Positions 56,320 to 64,000 of a stretch of 64,000 nucleotides of DNA are shown here, piece after piece (the stretch's first letter is position 1; each line of letters opens with the position of its first letter). The stretch comes from Polyangium sp. y55x31 (GTDB taxonomy: Bacteria; Myxococcota_A; Polyangia; Polyangiales; Polyangiaceae), in assembly GCF_029946505.1 (NCBI RefSeq), contig NZ_JARZHG010000003.1, forward strand, positions 186,001-250,000, written 5' to 3'. Position numbers and translations under genes: made by a program. Below the pieces are notes generated by a model. It did no database searches. It saw only the letters and a list, made by a program, of their open reading frames with translations, and was not told the origin of the DNA.

Positions 56320-57900
56320 TCAGAGTCCCGACGGCGAGAACTTGCGCGGGTTCGACGTTCCCACCGGCTTCGACACGTTCCTGCACTTCACCCTGAGCGT
56401 CAGCGTGCATGGCGGGAGCGGCGTGTAGGTCGGCGTCGGCGCGGGCTTCGCGGACGCGACCGCGGGCGTCGAAGCGGACGGCGGAGGCGCGACCGTGAGC
56501 GCAGGCATCGCCATCGCGAGAGGTTCCTGCGTCGCTGGGGGCGCGGGCGGAGGCGGCGGCGGTTGCGCGGGGGGCGTGGGCTCGAGCCGCCCCGCTTGTT
56601 TCGCGCTTGCCGCTTCGGGGGCGGCCGCGACGGAAGGCTCTGCCGTGGGCGCGGCAGGCTCGCTCCCGGGCAATCCAATCACGGTGGCGAGCACGACCAG
56701 CGCGAGCATCGCCGCCGCGCCGAGCCCAAACGAGAGCAAGAGGATCGCGCGTCCCTGCCTGCGTCGATGGAGCGTCGTGCTGCTTGTCGCCGGCTCTTCG
56801 CGCACCGTCGGCGGAGCCGTGGCCTCCGCGACGGGCAAGGGGATGCCGGCCGTCAGGGTCGAGCTTCGCCGGTGCGCCGAGAGCGACTCCTGCATCTCGC
56901 GTCGCCACGGCGGCAGCGGGTCGGGCGCAGGCGCGTCCTTCTGCAAGAACGCGGTCCCGTCGGGCGTCGCGTCGGACGCCGTGACGAGCGGCGAGGATGG
57001 TTGCGGGGGCCGCTCGACGGAGAGGCTCGCGCTCGACGGGGCCCTCCAGATTCGGCTCGACTCCACGAGCGGAGTGAGGAGCGCGACGAGCTCGGCGGCG
57101 CTCCCGATACGTTTGTCGCGGTCTCGTTCGAGGCACCGCATCACGACGTCCTCGAGCTCCTCGGGCACGTCGCGCACGCGCGCGGAGATCGGGGGAATGG
57201 GCGCGATGAGGACCTGCCGCACCACGTCCTGCACGGACCCCGTGAACGGACGAACGCCCGCGAGCAGCTCGTAAAGCAAGATCCCGAGCGACCAGAGGTC
57301 CGTCCGATGATCGACGTCCGCGCGCAGCGCGACCTGCTCGGGGCTCATGTACCCGGGCGAGCCGACCACCATCCCGGTCAAAGTCGCCTGCGTCTCCTCG
57401 CCGGGGCCGAGGTTTTTCGCGATGCCGAAATCGAGGACCTTCACGACGAACGCGCCTTCGGCCGCGCCGGCCTCGTGGTGGAGGAAGACGTTCGCGGGCT
57501 TGAGATCCCGGTGCATGATCTTCGCCTGATGCGCCGCTTCGAGCGCGTTCGCGATGTCGCGGGCGATTCGCGCGGCGACCTGCGGCTCGATGCGCCGCTT
57601 GTGCCTCAGCATGTCGGCGAGCGAGTCGCCGTGGAGGAGCTCGAGCGCGAGGAACGGCTCGCCGTCGTCGGTCTCGCCCGCGTCGAGCAGGCGCACGATG
57701 TTCGGGTGCGACAAGCGCGACGAGAGCCGTACCTCGCGCAAGAAGCGCTGCCGGAGCTCGGGCGTCGACTTCGAGAGCAACTTGAGGGCGACCTGGCGGT
57801 GCGCACCGATCTCCTCCGCGGCCCAGACCATGCCCATCGAGCCCGCGCCGATGGCCCGGACGAGGCGATACTTCTTCCCGATCGTGCTTCCAGCTTTCAT
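56320..57900 (-). CDS. Ser/Thr protein kinase, membrane-anchored, second kinase of the island B operon
   Basis: Kinase of 526 residues. ATG 57900 gives MKAGSTIGKKYRLVRAIGAG. Lys40 (VALK), MHRDLKPAN with catalytic Asp, LDFGIAKNL, YMSPEQV and the DLWSLGILLYELLAG lobe are intact. A Ser/Pro-rich linker leads to a membrane helix (AILLLSFGLGAAAMLALVVL) and a long Pro/Ala-rich, probably unstructured outer tail ending in a Cys pair (CTLTLRVKCRN). The two kinases are close relatives in layout; duplication is likely. It diverges from the GTPase module across a 156-base gap. It may phosphorylate the FHA-binding partner of the T6SS adaptor, but the target is unknown. Confidence 0.93.
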   Translation of the reverse strand: MKAGSTIGKKYRLVRAIGAGSMGMVWAAEEIGAHRQVALKLLSKSTPELRQRFLREVRLSSRLSHPNIVRLLDAGETDDGEPFLALELLHGDSLADMLRHKRRIEPQVAARIARDIANALEAAHQAKIMHRDLKPANVFLHHEAGAAEGAFVVKVLDFGIAKNLGPGEETQATLTGMVVGSPGYMSPEQVALRADVDHRTDLWSLGILLYELLAGVRPFTGSVQDVVRQVLIAPIPPISARVRDVPEELEDVVMRCLERDRDKRIGSAAELVALLTPLVESSRIWRAPSSASLSVERPPQPSSPLVTASDATPDGTAFLQKDAPAPDPLPPWRREMQESLSAHRRSSTLTAGIPLPVAEATAPPTVREEPATSSTTLHRRRQGRAILLLSFGLGAAAMLALVVLATVIGLPGSEPAAPTAEPSVAAAPEAASAKQAGRLEPTPPAQPPPPPPAPPATQEPLAMAMPALTVAPPPSASTPAVASAKPAPTPTYTPLPPCTLTLRVKCRNVSKPVGTSNPRKFSPSGL

Positions 57901-58056
57901 CGTTGGCCCGGACAGATGCGCCGGCAATGTCGCCGATGCCGAGCATGGTAGCGTACCAGTCGATCCGTGTAACGATAAGCGCTAAGATTTCTTGCCCGCT
58001 ACCATGTCTGCGTGATCTGATGCCACGAGCCAAACCATGTCGACGACGAGGGGCGA

Positions 58057-59280
58057 ATGACGACGGTCTTCATCATCATCGGGATCATCATCACGGCGCT
58101 GGTCGTCGTCCTGATCGTCCTCGGCATGCGTGCGTCGAAGCTCACGGAGGAGCTCGAAGCGGCCGAGATGAAGCATCAATCGCTCGCCGCGGCGAACCGC
58201 GAGCTCCAGGCGCAGGTCACGACGCTCGGCGCCGAGAACCAGAAGAAGATCGGCTGGCTCGACCACATGGAGGAGGAGCTCAACTGGCACAAGGGCGAGC
58301 TCGAGAAGCGGCCGAAGCTCGAGCGCAAGATCTATCGGATCCTGACGCTCGGCATGAAGGCAACGGGCAAGAGCTCGCTCACGCTGAAGTGGTCGAACCC
58401 GCTCGTGGATCTCGGCACGATCGAGGGGACGAAGATCGAGCGGTACGAGCGCACCGTGAGCCACGTGCGGAACAAGGACACGCTCGTCGAGCACGTGTTC
58501 GAGGTGCACGACTGGGGCGGCGAGCACATCGTGGACGCGCAGCAGGAGCTCATCATCGAGGAGATCCACGGGCTCTTGATGGTCGTCGACCTCGGCGGCA
58601 AGGACGCGCAGCAGGTCGACACGCACCGCATCGGCGAGCAGCTCAACGAGTTCAACCCGCAGGCGCTGAAGTACTTCTTCAGCCCGAAGACGGTGGCGTC
58701 GTGCAAGAGCGTGGTGCTCTTCATCAACAAGAGTGATCTCATCCCGGGCTCACCCGCGCAGGCGGAGGCGCAGGCGAAGGCGCTCTACGCGCCGCTCATC
58801 GACAGCCTGCGGCAATACGCGACGCAGATCGACGTGAAGGTGCTCGTCGGCTCCGCGAGCTACGGGCACTCGACGCACGTCTTGTTCTCGCACTTCGTCG
58901 AGCAGATCCTGCCGAAGTCCGCTTATGACAACCAGCTCCTGCAGCGCATGAAGTCGGAGTTCCGGTCGCGGGCGTCGACGATCACGCCGGGGATGAACGG
59001 GCCGACGTCGCAATCGCAGCCGGGGTTCCCCCCGCCGCAGATCCCGCACGCGCAGCCGCCGTCGAATGGGCACCAGCAAATGCCGACGCCGCAGCATTAC
59101 GGGCAGGCTGCGCAGCACGCGCCCGCGCCGCAGGCGCCGGTCCCCCCGAGCTTCGGGCCGCGGCCGGGGTTCGCGCCGCCGAACAAGGTAACGATGAGGA
59201 TGCCGGACGCGTCGAACCCGATGGAAGCCACGGCGCCGCTCCTGAATCGACAGCCGCCGCCCATGCCGCGGAAGGGTTGA
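58057..59280 (+). CDS. Membrane-anchored Ras-like GTPase
   Basis: Protein of 407 residues. Residues 3-23 are a membrane helix (FIIIGIIITALVVVLIVL), 27-85 form a coiled coil (KLTEELEAAEMKHQSLAAAN) and 92-300 a small GTPase: P-loop GMKATGKSS (99-107), G3 DWGG (152-155), G4 NKSD (224-227) and a G5-like SAS. The C-terminal 100 residues are Pro/Gln-rich and unstructured. The layout, one N-terminal anchor then a Ras-like domain, recalls eukaryotic SR-beta, but no signal-recognition context is present. The switch Thr positions near residues 121-125 are plausible. It is 12 bases ahead of a membrane protein of unknown family, a two-gene unit. I infer a scaffold or surface-coupled switch; activity not shown. 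Confidence 0.85.
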   Translation: MTTVFIIIGIIITALVVVLIVLGMRASKLTEELEAAEMKHQSLAAANRELQAQVTTLGAENQKKIGWLDHMEEELNWHKGELEKRPKLERKIYRILTLGMKATGKSSLTLKWSNPLVDLGTIEGTKIERYERTVSHVRNKDTLVEHVFEVHDWGGEHIVDAQQELIIEEIHGLLMVVDLGGKDAQQVDTHRIGEQLNEFNPQALKYFFSPKTVASCKSVVLFINKSDLIPGSPAQAEAQAKALYAPLIDSLRQYATQIDVKVLVGSASYGHSTHVLFSHFVEQILPKSAYDNQLLQRMKSEFRSRASTITPGMNGPTSQSQPGFPPPQIPHAQPPSNGHQQMPTPQHYGQAAQHAPAPQAPVPPSFGPRPGFAPPNKVTMRMPDASNPMEATAPLLNRQPPPMPRKG

Positions 59281-59292
59281 GCGGAGGGGGAC

Positions 59293-60840
59293 ATGGACGA
59301 GACGCACGTCGTTTCAGCGGGATACGAGGTCCCGACCTACAAGGTACCCTACGGGACGGCCTGGTTCCATTTCCTTCACGGGAACGTGCCGGGGCATCAG
59401 ATCGACTTCATCTACCGGCCCGAGGTGCCGCAGGAGCCGCTGACGCGGCAGCATTTCAGTCACCTCTCGCGGCTGGTGAAGTACATCGAGCCGCGGCACG
59501 GGAGTGCGTACGCATTCGCGATCGGGAACCTGTCACGCGACGACACGCAATACGAGCCGGGGCACGGGGGGCTCGCGCTGATCTTCGGGCTTCGTATCAA
59601 GGGGGCGAAGGATCACGCGGGGAGGCAGGACCCGCCGTTTTGCCATTCCGCGGCGATCATCGACCGGCACCTGGACGGGGAGGCGATTTACGGGACGGCA
59701 GTGCAGTTTTACCAGAAGCTCCTGCCGGACGAGGAGTCGCAGGCGGAGGGGAGCGGCTGGTATCACACGTACGTGCAGCACGCGCAGAATCCGGATGCGT
59801 TGCTGCCGCTGCTCAAGGGGTATCTGGCGGATTTCGAGGATTTGCATACGCCGGGGCCAAGCGGTTTGTCGTTCCGGTGGACGGTGGAGAACTCGACGCC
59901 GCCGAAGCGGGTGGTGATCGTGTATCCGGACCGCGTGGATTTCGCGACGCTGGCGTATTGCATGGCGCGGATCGCGAACGTGCTCGTGGAGTCGGACATC
60001 AAGTGGACGGCGATCTCGAACGGGCGCGAGCAGGATGTGGTGGGAGGTCTGACGGTGCGGTTCGTGCCGCGCCGGGAGGCGACGGCGGAGCCCGCGGACG
60101 TGGTCTTGATGTACCTGGAGCAGGTGCCGGAGGATCCGGCGGAGATCGCGGCGCAGCTTTTCAATGCGCACGTGGTGCGCCCATCGCAGATACTGGACCT
60201 GCGGCGGATGGACTGGCGGGACATCCACGCGCAGCAGGCGAAGGGGAATGGGGCCGGGGCGGCGGGTACGGCGACGGCGACGGGGAGCAATGGGGTCGGT
60301 TCGGTGAGACCGGGGCCCACGTCGGAGAGGGCGCGGCCGTGGGCACAGTCGGCGGAGGTGCCGGGGGCGGCGGAGGACCCGGCGGGGAAGACGGCGGGGC
60401 TCGGCGGGTTGGTTCAGGTGGTGGAGAGGGCGGAGGCGGCGCCGGGGTTGGGGTTACCGCAGGTGGATCTGGCGGCGGAGCTGAAGAAGAAGCAGCGGCG
60501 GCAGCAGTTTACGACGTTGATTGGGGTGGGGGTGTTGATTGCGGTGATGGGGGTGATTGCGGCGGTGTGGATTGGGTCGGCGCCGGAGGTGCCGGTGGAG
60601 GAGCCGGGGAGCGCGGGGAGTGCGGCGCCGATGGTAGCGACGGGGAAGCCGGTGGGGACGACGGCACCGGCCGCGACGCCGAGCGTGCAGATGCAGGATG
60701 CCCCGCCGACCGTGGGTGTGCAGCCGGCAGGGGGCCCGGTGACGGCGAGTCCGACAATCACGCCGAAGGCGCCGGCGACGGGGGGGCCGGTGAAGAAGCC
60801 GGGAACGAAGAAGAATACGCCGTTCGGGGGGACGTTGTGA
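59293..60840 (+). CDS. Unknown membrane protein, partner of the GTPase
   Basis: A protein of 515 residues that I do not recognise. Residues 1-330 form a cytoplasmic alpha/beta region (VPYGTAWFHFLHGNVPG, DFIYRPEVPQEPLTRQHFSH, YAFAIGNLSRDDTQYEPGHG, LALIFGLRIKGAKDH). Residues 330-405 are Gly/Ala-rich and flexible. A membrane helix follows (TTLIGVGVLIAVMGVIAAVW, about 408-428), and the last 90 residues are a Pro/Ala/Thr-rich outer tail. The pair's close spacing and complementary topology (GTPase anchored N-terminally, partner C-terminally) suggest a complex. One possible relation is to the GAP1-type GTPase-associated proteins of predicted conflict systems; I could not verify it. Tail codon use is G-rich like the upstream gene. 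Confidence 0.6.
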   Translation: MDETHVVSAGYEVPTYKVPYGTAWFHFLHGNVPGHQIDFIYRPEVPQEPLTRQHFSHLSRLVKYIEPRHGSAYAFAIGNLSRDDTQYEPGHGGLALIFGLRIKGAKDHAGRQDPPFCHSAAIIDRHLDGEAIYGTAVQFYQKLLPDEESQAEGSGWYHTYVQHAQNPDALLPLLKGYLADFEDLHTPGPSGLSFRWTVENSTPPKRVVIVYPDRVDFATLAYCMARIANVLVESDIKWTAISNGREQDVVGGLTVRFVPRREATAEPADVVLMYLEQVPEDPAEIAAQLFNAHVVRPSQILDLRRMDWRDIHAQQAKGNGAGAAGTATATGSNGVGSVRPGPTSERARPWAQSAEVPGAAEDPAGKTAGLGGLVQVVERAEAAPGLGLPQVDLAAELKKKQRRQQFTTLIGVGVLIAVMGVIAAVWIGSAPEVPVEEPGSAGSAAPMVATGKPVGTTAPAATPSVQMQDAPPTVGVQPAGGPVTASPTITPKAPATGGPVKKPGTKKNTPFGGTL

Positions 60841-60852
60841 GTATGCCGAAGC

Positions 60853-61917
60853 TTATTTGCAAAGCTTGTCCGCTGCGCAGACCGTAATCTCGCAATCGGT
60901 GTTGTCTACACAGGGCTCGCCGCTGACGCTCACGTCGCATTTTCCCTGTTGGCAAGCACCGCTCATGCAATCGTCATTGGTCGTGCATGTGGTGCCAGCA
61001 CGCGCCTTGCATCCTAAACCGAGCGTGCATACCTTGGGAGCCTCACAGGTGTCAGGCAGTCCCACCGCAACGTCAATGCACTTACCGGTGCCAGCCTCGC
61101 ACGTCTTGCAGTCCGCGCTGCAAGGACTTCCGCAGCAAACCTGATCCACACACGGGAACCCGTCGCCGCAATTCGAGCTGCTGTCGCCGCAACTCTGGCC
61201 CAGCCCACACCCCTTGCACGGCCCCCCCGGCAAACACGTCGCACACGCCCCACCGCAATCGACATCCGTCTCGTCACCGTCCTTCGCCCCGTTGCTGCAG
61301 CTCGTACATGTCGGCGCGCCATCCGAATCGAAGCAAATCTCGCCAGAGGCGCACCCAGCGCTCGTTCCAACGACGCACGCAACACAACTTCCAGCTTGAT
61401 CACACACGCCCTCCATCCCGCCCACCAACGTGCACGCGGACCCCACGTTGGCGGTCTCCACGCTCGGGGCGCCCATCGTGCACTTGCCGACCTTGCAAAT
61501 GGAACCCGCAGGAGGAATGGGCACGTCGAGATAGTTTGGCTGGTTCGTCGTTGTACCAGCCGACACGCAGACCCGGTCCTGGCAGTCTCCCTGGGCCTGA
61601 AGCTCGGCGGGTAGCAGCTCACCGGGCTCGCAATCGATTGCGCACTGGCCGTTCGCGCAAATTCCCTCGTAGTTCGTCACCGCGCACGGGGTGCCATCGG
61701 GTACGACCGTGTGCATCACGACACCATCGTCACAAGTATCCACGGTGCAAGCGTTGCCATCATCGGCTTCGAGCTTGCACTCCCCTTCGCGCGCGATGAC
61801 CTCGCCGACATCCGCGCCACACCCGCCGGCCGGCAAGAGGAGGCTCGTGCCCAGCGCGATGAGGCCCATCGACGCCGCACCCAGGGAAGCTTGCTTCAAC
61901 CACGCGACACGCGACAT
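60853..61917 (-). CDS. Cys-rich secreted lipoprotein, Dickkopf-like repeats
   Basis: Protein of 354 residues. The leader ends in a lipobox-like PAGGC, then follow about nine short Cys-rich modules (ACTVDTCDDGV, SICKVGKCTMG, GEICFDSDGAPTCTSCSNG, CGGACATCLPGGPCKGCGLG, CCGSPCSADCKTCEAGTG, ACQQGKC). Cysteines are spaced like Dickkopf N-terminal or TNFR-like cystine knots, so the mature protein should be disulfide-rich and surface-exposed. It has no catalytic motifs. Close paralogue of the protein at the right edge (identical motifs such as VDCGGACA, CEAGTGKC and CTSC-NG). It is last in a minus-strand unit with the TPR gene 23 bases upstream. Confidence 0.85.
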   Translation of the reverse strand: MSRVAWLKQASLGAASMGLIALGTSLLLPAGGCGADVGEVIAREGECKLEADDGNACTVDTCDDGVVMHTVVPDGTPCAVTNYEGICANGQCAIDCEPGELLPAELQAQGDCQDRVCVSAGTTTNQPNYLDVPIPPAGSICKVGKCTMGAPSVETANVGSACTLVGGMEGVCDQAGSCVACVVGTSAGCASGEICFDSDGAPTCTSCSNGAKDGDETDVDCGGACATCLPGGPCKGCGLGQSCGDSSSNCGDGFPCVDQVCCGSPCSADCKTCEAGTGKCIDVAVGLPDTCEAPKVCTLGLGCKARAGTTCTTNDDCMSGACQQGKCDVSVSGEPCVDNTDCEITVCAADKLCK

Positions 61918-61940
61918 GGCTCGACCTTTTCGTGATTGGT

Positions 61941-62993
61941 TCAGTATGTCCCGGTGACGACGAGTCCGCCCAGCGACGGCAGGACCCTTATCGTGGCGGA
62001 GCGGTTCTCCTTGCCGAACAAGTCGGGCTTCAAGAACAGAACGAGTGTTCCTGCCGTCGCAAGGCCTCCGACGACATAACCAGCGATGGCCACGTTCCAG
62101 TAGGTATCACGGTCCTCCGCATGCTCCAGGAGGGTCGCGCAACGTGGATCCGAGAGGCCGGCGCAGATACGCTGGCCCTGGAGGGTCGCAGCCTGCAGAC
62201 GCGCTGCTTCGTCCTCCATCTGCCCATTTTTCACTGCGGCGGCTGCCGAAAATCCGACCCCGAGCCCGACGCTCACGAGGGAGAGCCCCGCGCCGGCCCA
62301 CATCGCCGTGGTCCGCCACGCGGGGCCTTCTGCCTTCGACGAGGCCCCGGTGCCCGGCTGGAGCTCGATCCGCAGCTCTACCGGCGTTGTTTGCCCTTCG
62401 ATCAGCGTCACCGTTTGCTTCGATGTCGCGGCACCGGGGGCCGTGACGATGACCTCGTGCGAGCCGGGGTTCATCTTGCGCGGCTCCCCGAGCTCCGACC
62501 ATGGAATCGTTTGGCTATCCACCGTCGCCTCGATGTCGCGCAGAGGCAGCCCCGAGACGCGAAGGATGAGCGATGGAATGCGCTCATCGAGCGCCTCGAG
62601 TGCCTCCTTCGCCTGGTTACGCGCGGTTGTGAACGCCGCGGGCTCGCCAGGCATGGCGGGCATTTGCGTGACCTCGAGGACGGCCGCGCGCGCCTCGACG
62701 AGCTGACCGAGTTCCGCGTGCGCCTTGGCGAGATCGAGCCCCGTGGTGGGGACGTGCATGATGGCGTGGGCCTTCTGGAAGAACTCGAGCGCGCCCTTGG
62801 CATCGCCGGCCTCGAGCTTCCTGCGGCCCTCGACGAGGAGTGTGCGGGCGGCGACGCGGTCGGCTTCGGAGGGAGCGGCTTGGGCGGGGGTGGTGGCGAA
62901 GAGGGTGGCGGCGAGGAGAAGGAGGGAGGCCCAGCGGCACCGCATCGCGGACCTGCCGGAAGCGTGGCGCGGCATGCGAGGATGCGGGGTCAT
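61941..62993 (-). CDS. Secreted TPR/PEGA-type membrane protein
   Basis: Protein of 350 residues (or 334 from ATG 62945). The signal peptide is CRWASLLLLAATLFATTPAQA. A TPR-like helical part follows (TLLVEGRRKLEAGDAKGALE, FQKAHAIMH, LAKAHAELGQLVEARAAVLE), then a PEGA-like beta part (ILRVSGLPLRDIEATVDSQT, MNPGSHEVIVTAPG). The C-terminus has two hydrophobic stretches (MWAGAGLSLVSVGLGVGFSA and VAIAGYVVGGLATAGTLVLF). ATG 62993 overlaps the preceding Cys-rich stop by 4 bases (ATGA), but the better signal peptide starts at 62945; both are plausible. This protein is a relative of the TPR protein at 8.3 kb. Sandwiched between two Cys-rich lipoproteins, it may present or assemble them. Confidence 0.85.
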   Translation of the reverse strand: MTPHPRMPRHASGRSAMRCRWASLLLLAATLFATTPAQAAPSEADRVAARTLLVEGRRKLEAGDAKGALEFFQKAHAIMHVPTTGLDLAKAHAELGQLVEARAAVLEVTQMPAMPGEPAAFTTARNQAKEALEALDERIPSLILRVSGLPLRDIEATVDSQTIPWSELGEPRKMNPGSHEVIVTAPGAATSKQTVTLIEGQTTPVELRIELQPGTGASSKAEGPAWRTTAMWAGAGLSLVSVGLGVGFSAAAAVKNGQMEDEAARLQAATLQGQRICAGLSDPRCATLLEHAEDRDTYWNVAIAGYVVGGLATAGTLVLFLKPDLFGKENRSATIRVLPSLGGLVVTGTY

Positions 62994-64000
62994 TGGCAGA
63001 GGTGGTTTGCGTTGCAGGTCTTGCCTGCCACACAATCGTTGCTGTCGACACAAGGTTCGCCCGTGGCGCTCTTCTGGCAGGTCTTGGGCATTCCTGAGCA
63101 TTCGCCGCTCATGCAATCGCCGCCGGTTCCGCAGGTCGCGCCTGCGCGTGCCTTGCAGCCCGAGCCCGTTGTGCACACCTTGGGCGCCTCGCAGACGTCG
63201 GGCAAACCAACGGCGACATCTACGCACTTCCCTGTGCCAGCCTCACACTGCTTGCAGTCTGCGCCGCAGGAGCTCTCACAACAGACTTGATCGACACAGG
63301 AAAAACCGGCACAGTTTTCGCTGCTATCTACACATGTCTGTCCCAACCCACACTTCTTGCACGGACCTGGCAAACAGTTCGCACAGGCCCCCCCGCAATC
63401 AACATCCGTCTCGTCCCCGTCTTTCGTCCCGTTGCCGCAACTCGTACACGTCGGCGTGCCATCCAAGCTGAAGCAGAACTCCCCCGCGGGGCACCCAGTG
63501 CCAGTTCCCTCCACGCAGACGACGCAATTTCCAGCCGCATCGCATACCCCCGGCATTCCACCTGCTTGCATGCAATCGGTTCCAATGGCAGTTCCCACGC
63601 TCGGAGAGCCCATCGTGCATTGCCCACTCTGACACACCGAACCCGCAGGAGGAATGGGAACATCCAGATCGTTGACCATCGTCCCCGTCGGTTCCCCCTC
63701 CTCTGTGCAAGTCAGATCCTGACAGTCGCCCTGCGTCTGCTTCTCGGGGGGCAAAGCCTTTCCTGTCTGGATGGCGCCCAGGCACTTCGAATTCGAACAC
63801 GTGAACGTGACGCAGTCCGTATCCAGCGTGCAATCCATGCGACTCTGGCACGGGCATTCCCCCTTGAGCATATCGCACTCGAACTGACACTGCCCTGCTT
63901 GGCAAGTCCCCTTATTCATTCCCTGCGAGCAGTCTTGCCCATCGGGGACGTTCGGATGCTGGGACGCACCAGTTTCGCAATAGTCTTCCGTACAGGGATT
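62990..64000 (-). CDS. Cys-rich secreted protein, paralogue of 60853-61917, truncated by the window edge
   Basis: The reading frame is open to the last base of the window, so the start and leader lie beyond 64000. The visible 336 residues contain the same modules as its paralogue (ECPCQSRMDCTLDTDC, SVCQSGQCTMGSP, GEFCFSLDGTPTCTSCGNG, CGGACANCLPGPCKKCGLGQ, CCESSCGADCKQCEAGTG, SGECSGMPKTCQ). An extra Cys-rich segment lies near the edge (DYCETGASQHPNVPDGQD). Each module resembles Dickkopf/EGF-like disulfide folds. Its stop overlaps the TPR start by 4 bases. A Met codon at 63919 is internal. Confidence 0.85.
   Translation of the reverse strand, partial: NPCTEDYCETGASQHPNVPDGQDCSQGMNKGTCQAGQCQFECDMLKGECPCQSRMDCTLDTDCVTFTCSNSKCLGAIQTGKALPPEKQTQGDCQDLTCTEEGEPTGTMVNDLDVPIPPAGSVCQSGQCTMGSPSVGTAIGTDCMQAGGMPGVCDAAGNCVVCVEGTGTGCPAGEFCFSLDGTPTCTSCGNGTKDGDETDVDCGGACANCLPGPCKKCGLGQTCVDSSENCAGFSCVDQVCCESSCGADCKQCEAGTGKCVDVAVGLPDVCEAPKVCTTGSGCKARAGATCGTGGDCMSGECSGMPKTCQKSATGEPCVDSNDCVAGKTCNANHLCQ

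Noticed and set aside
60841..60872. AAGCTT inverted repeat at the convergent stops of the GTPase partner and Cys-rich gene
   Set aside because: Stem of only 6 AT-containing pairs and no T-run; too weak to call a terminator.

Overview
The window looks like a chromosomal segment of a high-GC myxobacterium of the Polyangiales/Sorangium type; that placement is inferred from gene content. Five Hanks-type Ser/Thr kinases have C-terminal membrane anchors. There are many lipoproteins with propeller or Cys-rich repeats (RCC1, SBBP, Dickkopf-like), secreted TPR/PEGA-type proteins with a C-terminal membrane segment, a sigma-54 activator, an RHS/SpvB-type giant lipoprotein and two auxiliary type VI secretion (T6SS) islands. 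No tRNA, rRNA or CRISPR array was seen. Almost all sequence is GC-rich, except an effector cassette at about 47.9-51.4 kb.

Layout. 1-6.5 kb: metabolic genes (5'-truncated FAD monooxygenase, CocE-type lipoprotein hydrolase, cytochrome P450), then a minus-strand pair (small membrane/secreted protein and a DUF6891-like protein). 7-10.3 kb: tightly coupled trio of kinase, secreted TPR protein and formylglycine-enzyme-fold lipoprotein. 10.3-20.2 kb: minus-strand T6SS island A (DUF2169, VgrG with a 15-copy octapeptide tail, DUF2169-pentapeptide fusion, pentapeptide protein, DUF3540, DUF4150 PAAR-like, small unknown). 20.5-27.1 kb: GST, SBBP and RCC1 propeller lipoproteins around a divergent control region, a CorC gene relic, and an SDR/NTF2 pair divergent from an HxlR regulator. 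27.4-38.5 kb: a kinase fused to an extracytoplasmic amino-acid-binding-like domain, an overlapping sigma-54 activator, then a 6.6-kb RHS lipoprotein ending at a strong hairpin. 38.7-42 kb: unknown gene, integrase relic, minimal M50 protease, PEGA-tailed kinase.

42.3-57.9 kb is T6SS island B, built from two convergent operons. The plus operon is VgrG, PAAR, FHA-DUF4123, VgrG with transthyretin-like tail, a toxin-44-like effector, a putative immunity gene and a second putative cargo gene. The minus operon is kinase, kinase, DUF2169 and an unknown gene. No sheath, baseplate or ClpV genes are present, so these islands must dock to a T6SS encoded elsewhere. Kinases and an FHA domain in the same island suggest phospho-threonine control of firing or loading.

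58-60.8 kb: a membrane-anchored Ras-like GTPase and a membrane partner of unknown family. 60.8-64 kb: a minus-strand operon of two Cys-rich lipoprotein-like paralogues flanking a TPR protein; the first of them runs off the right edge.
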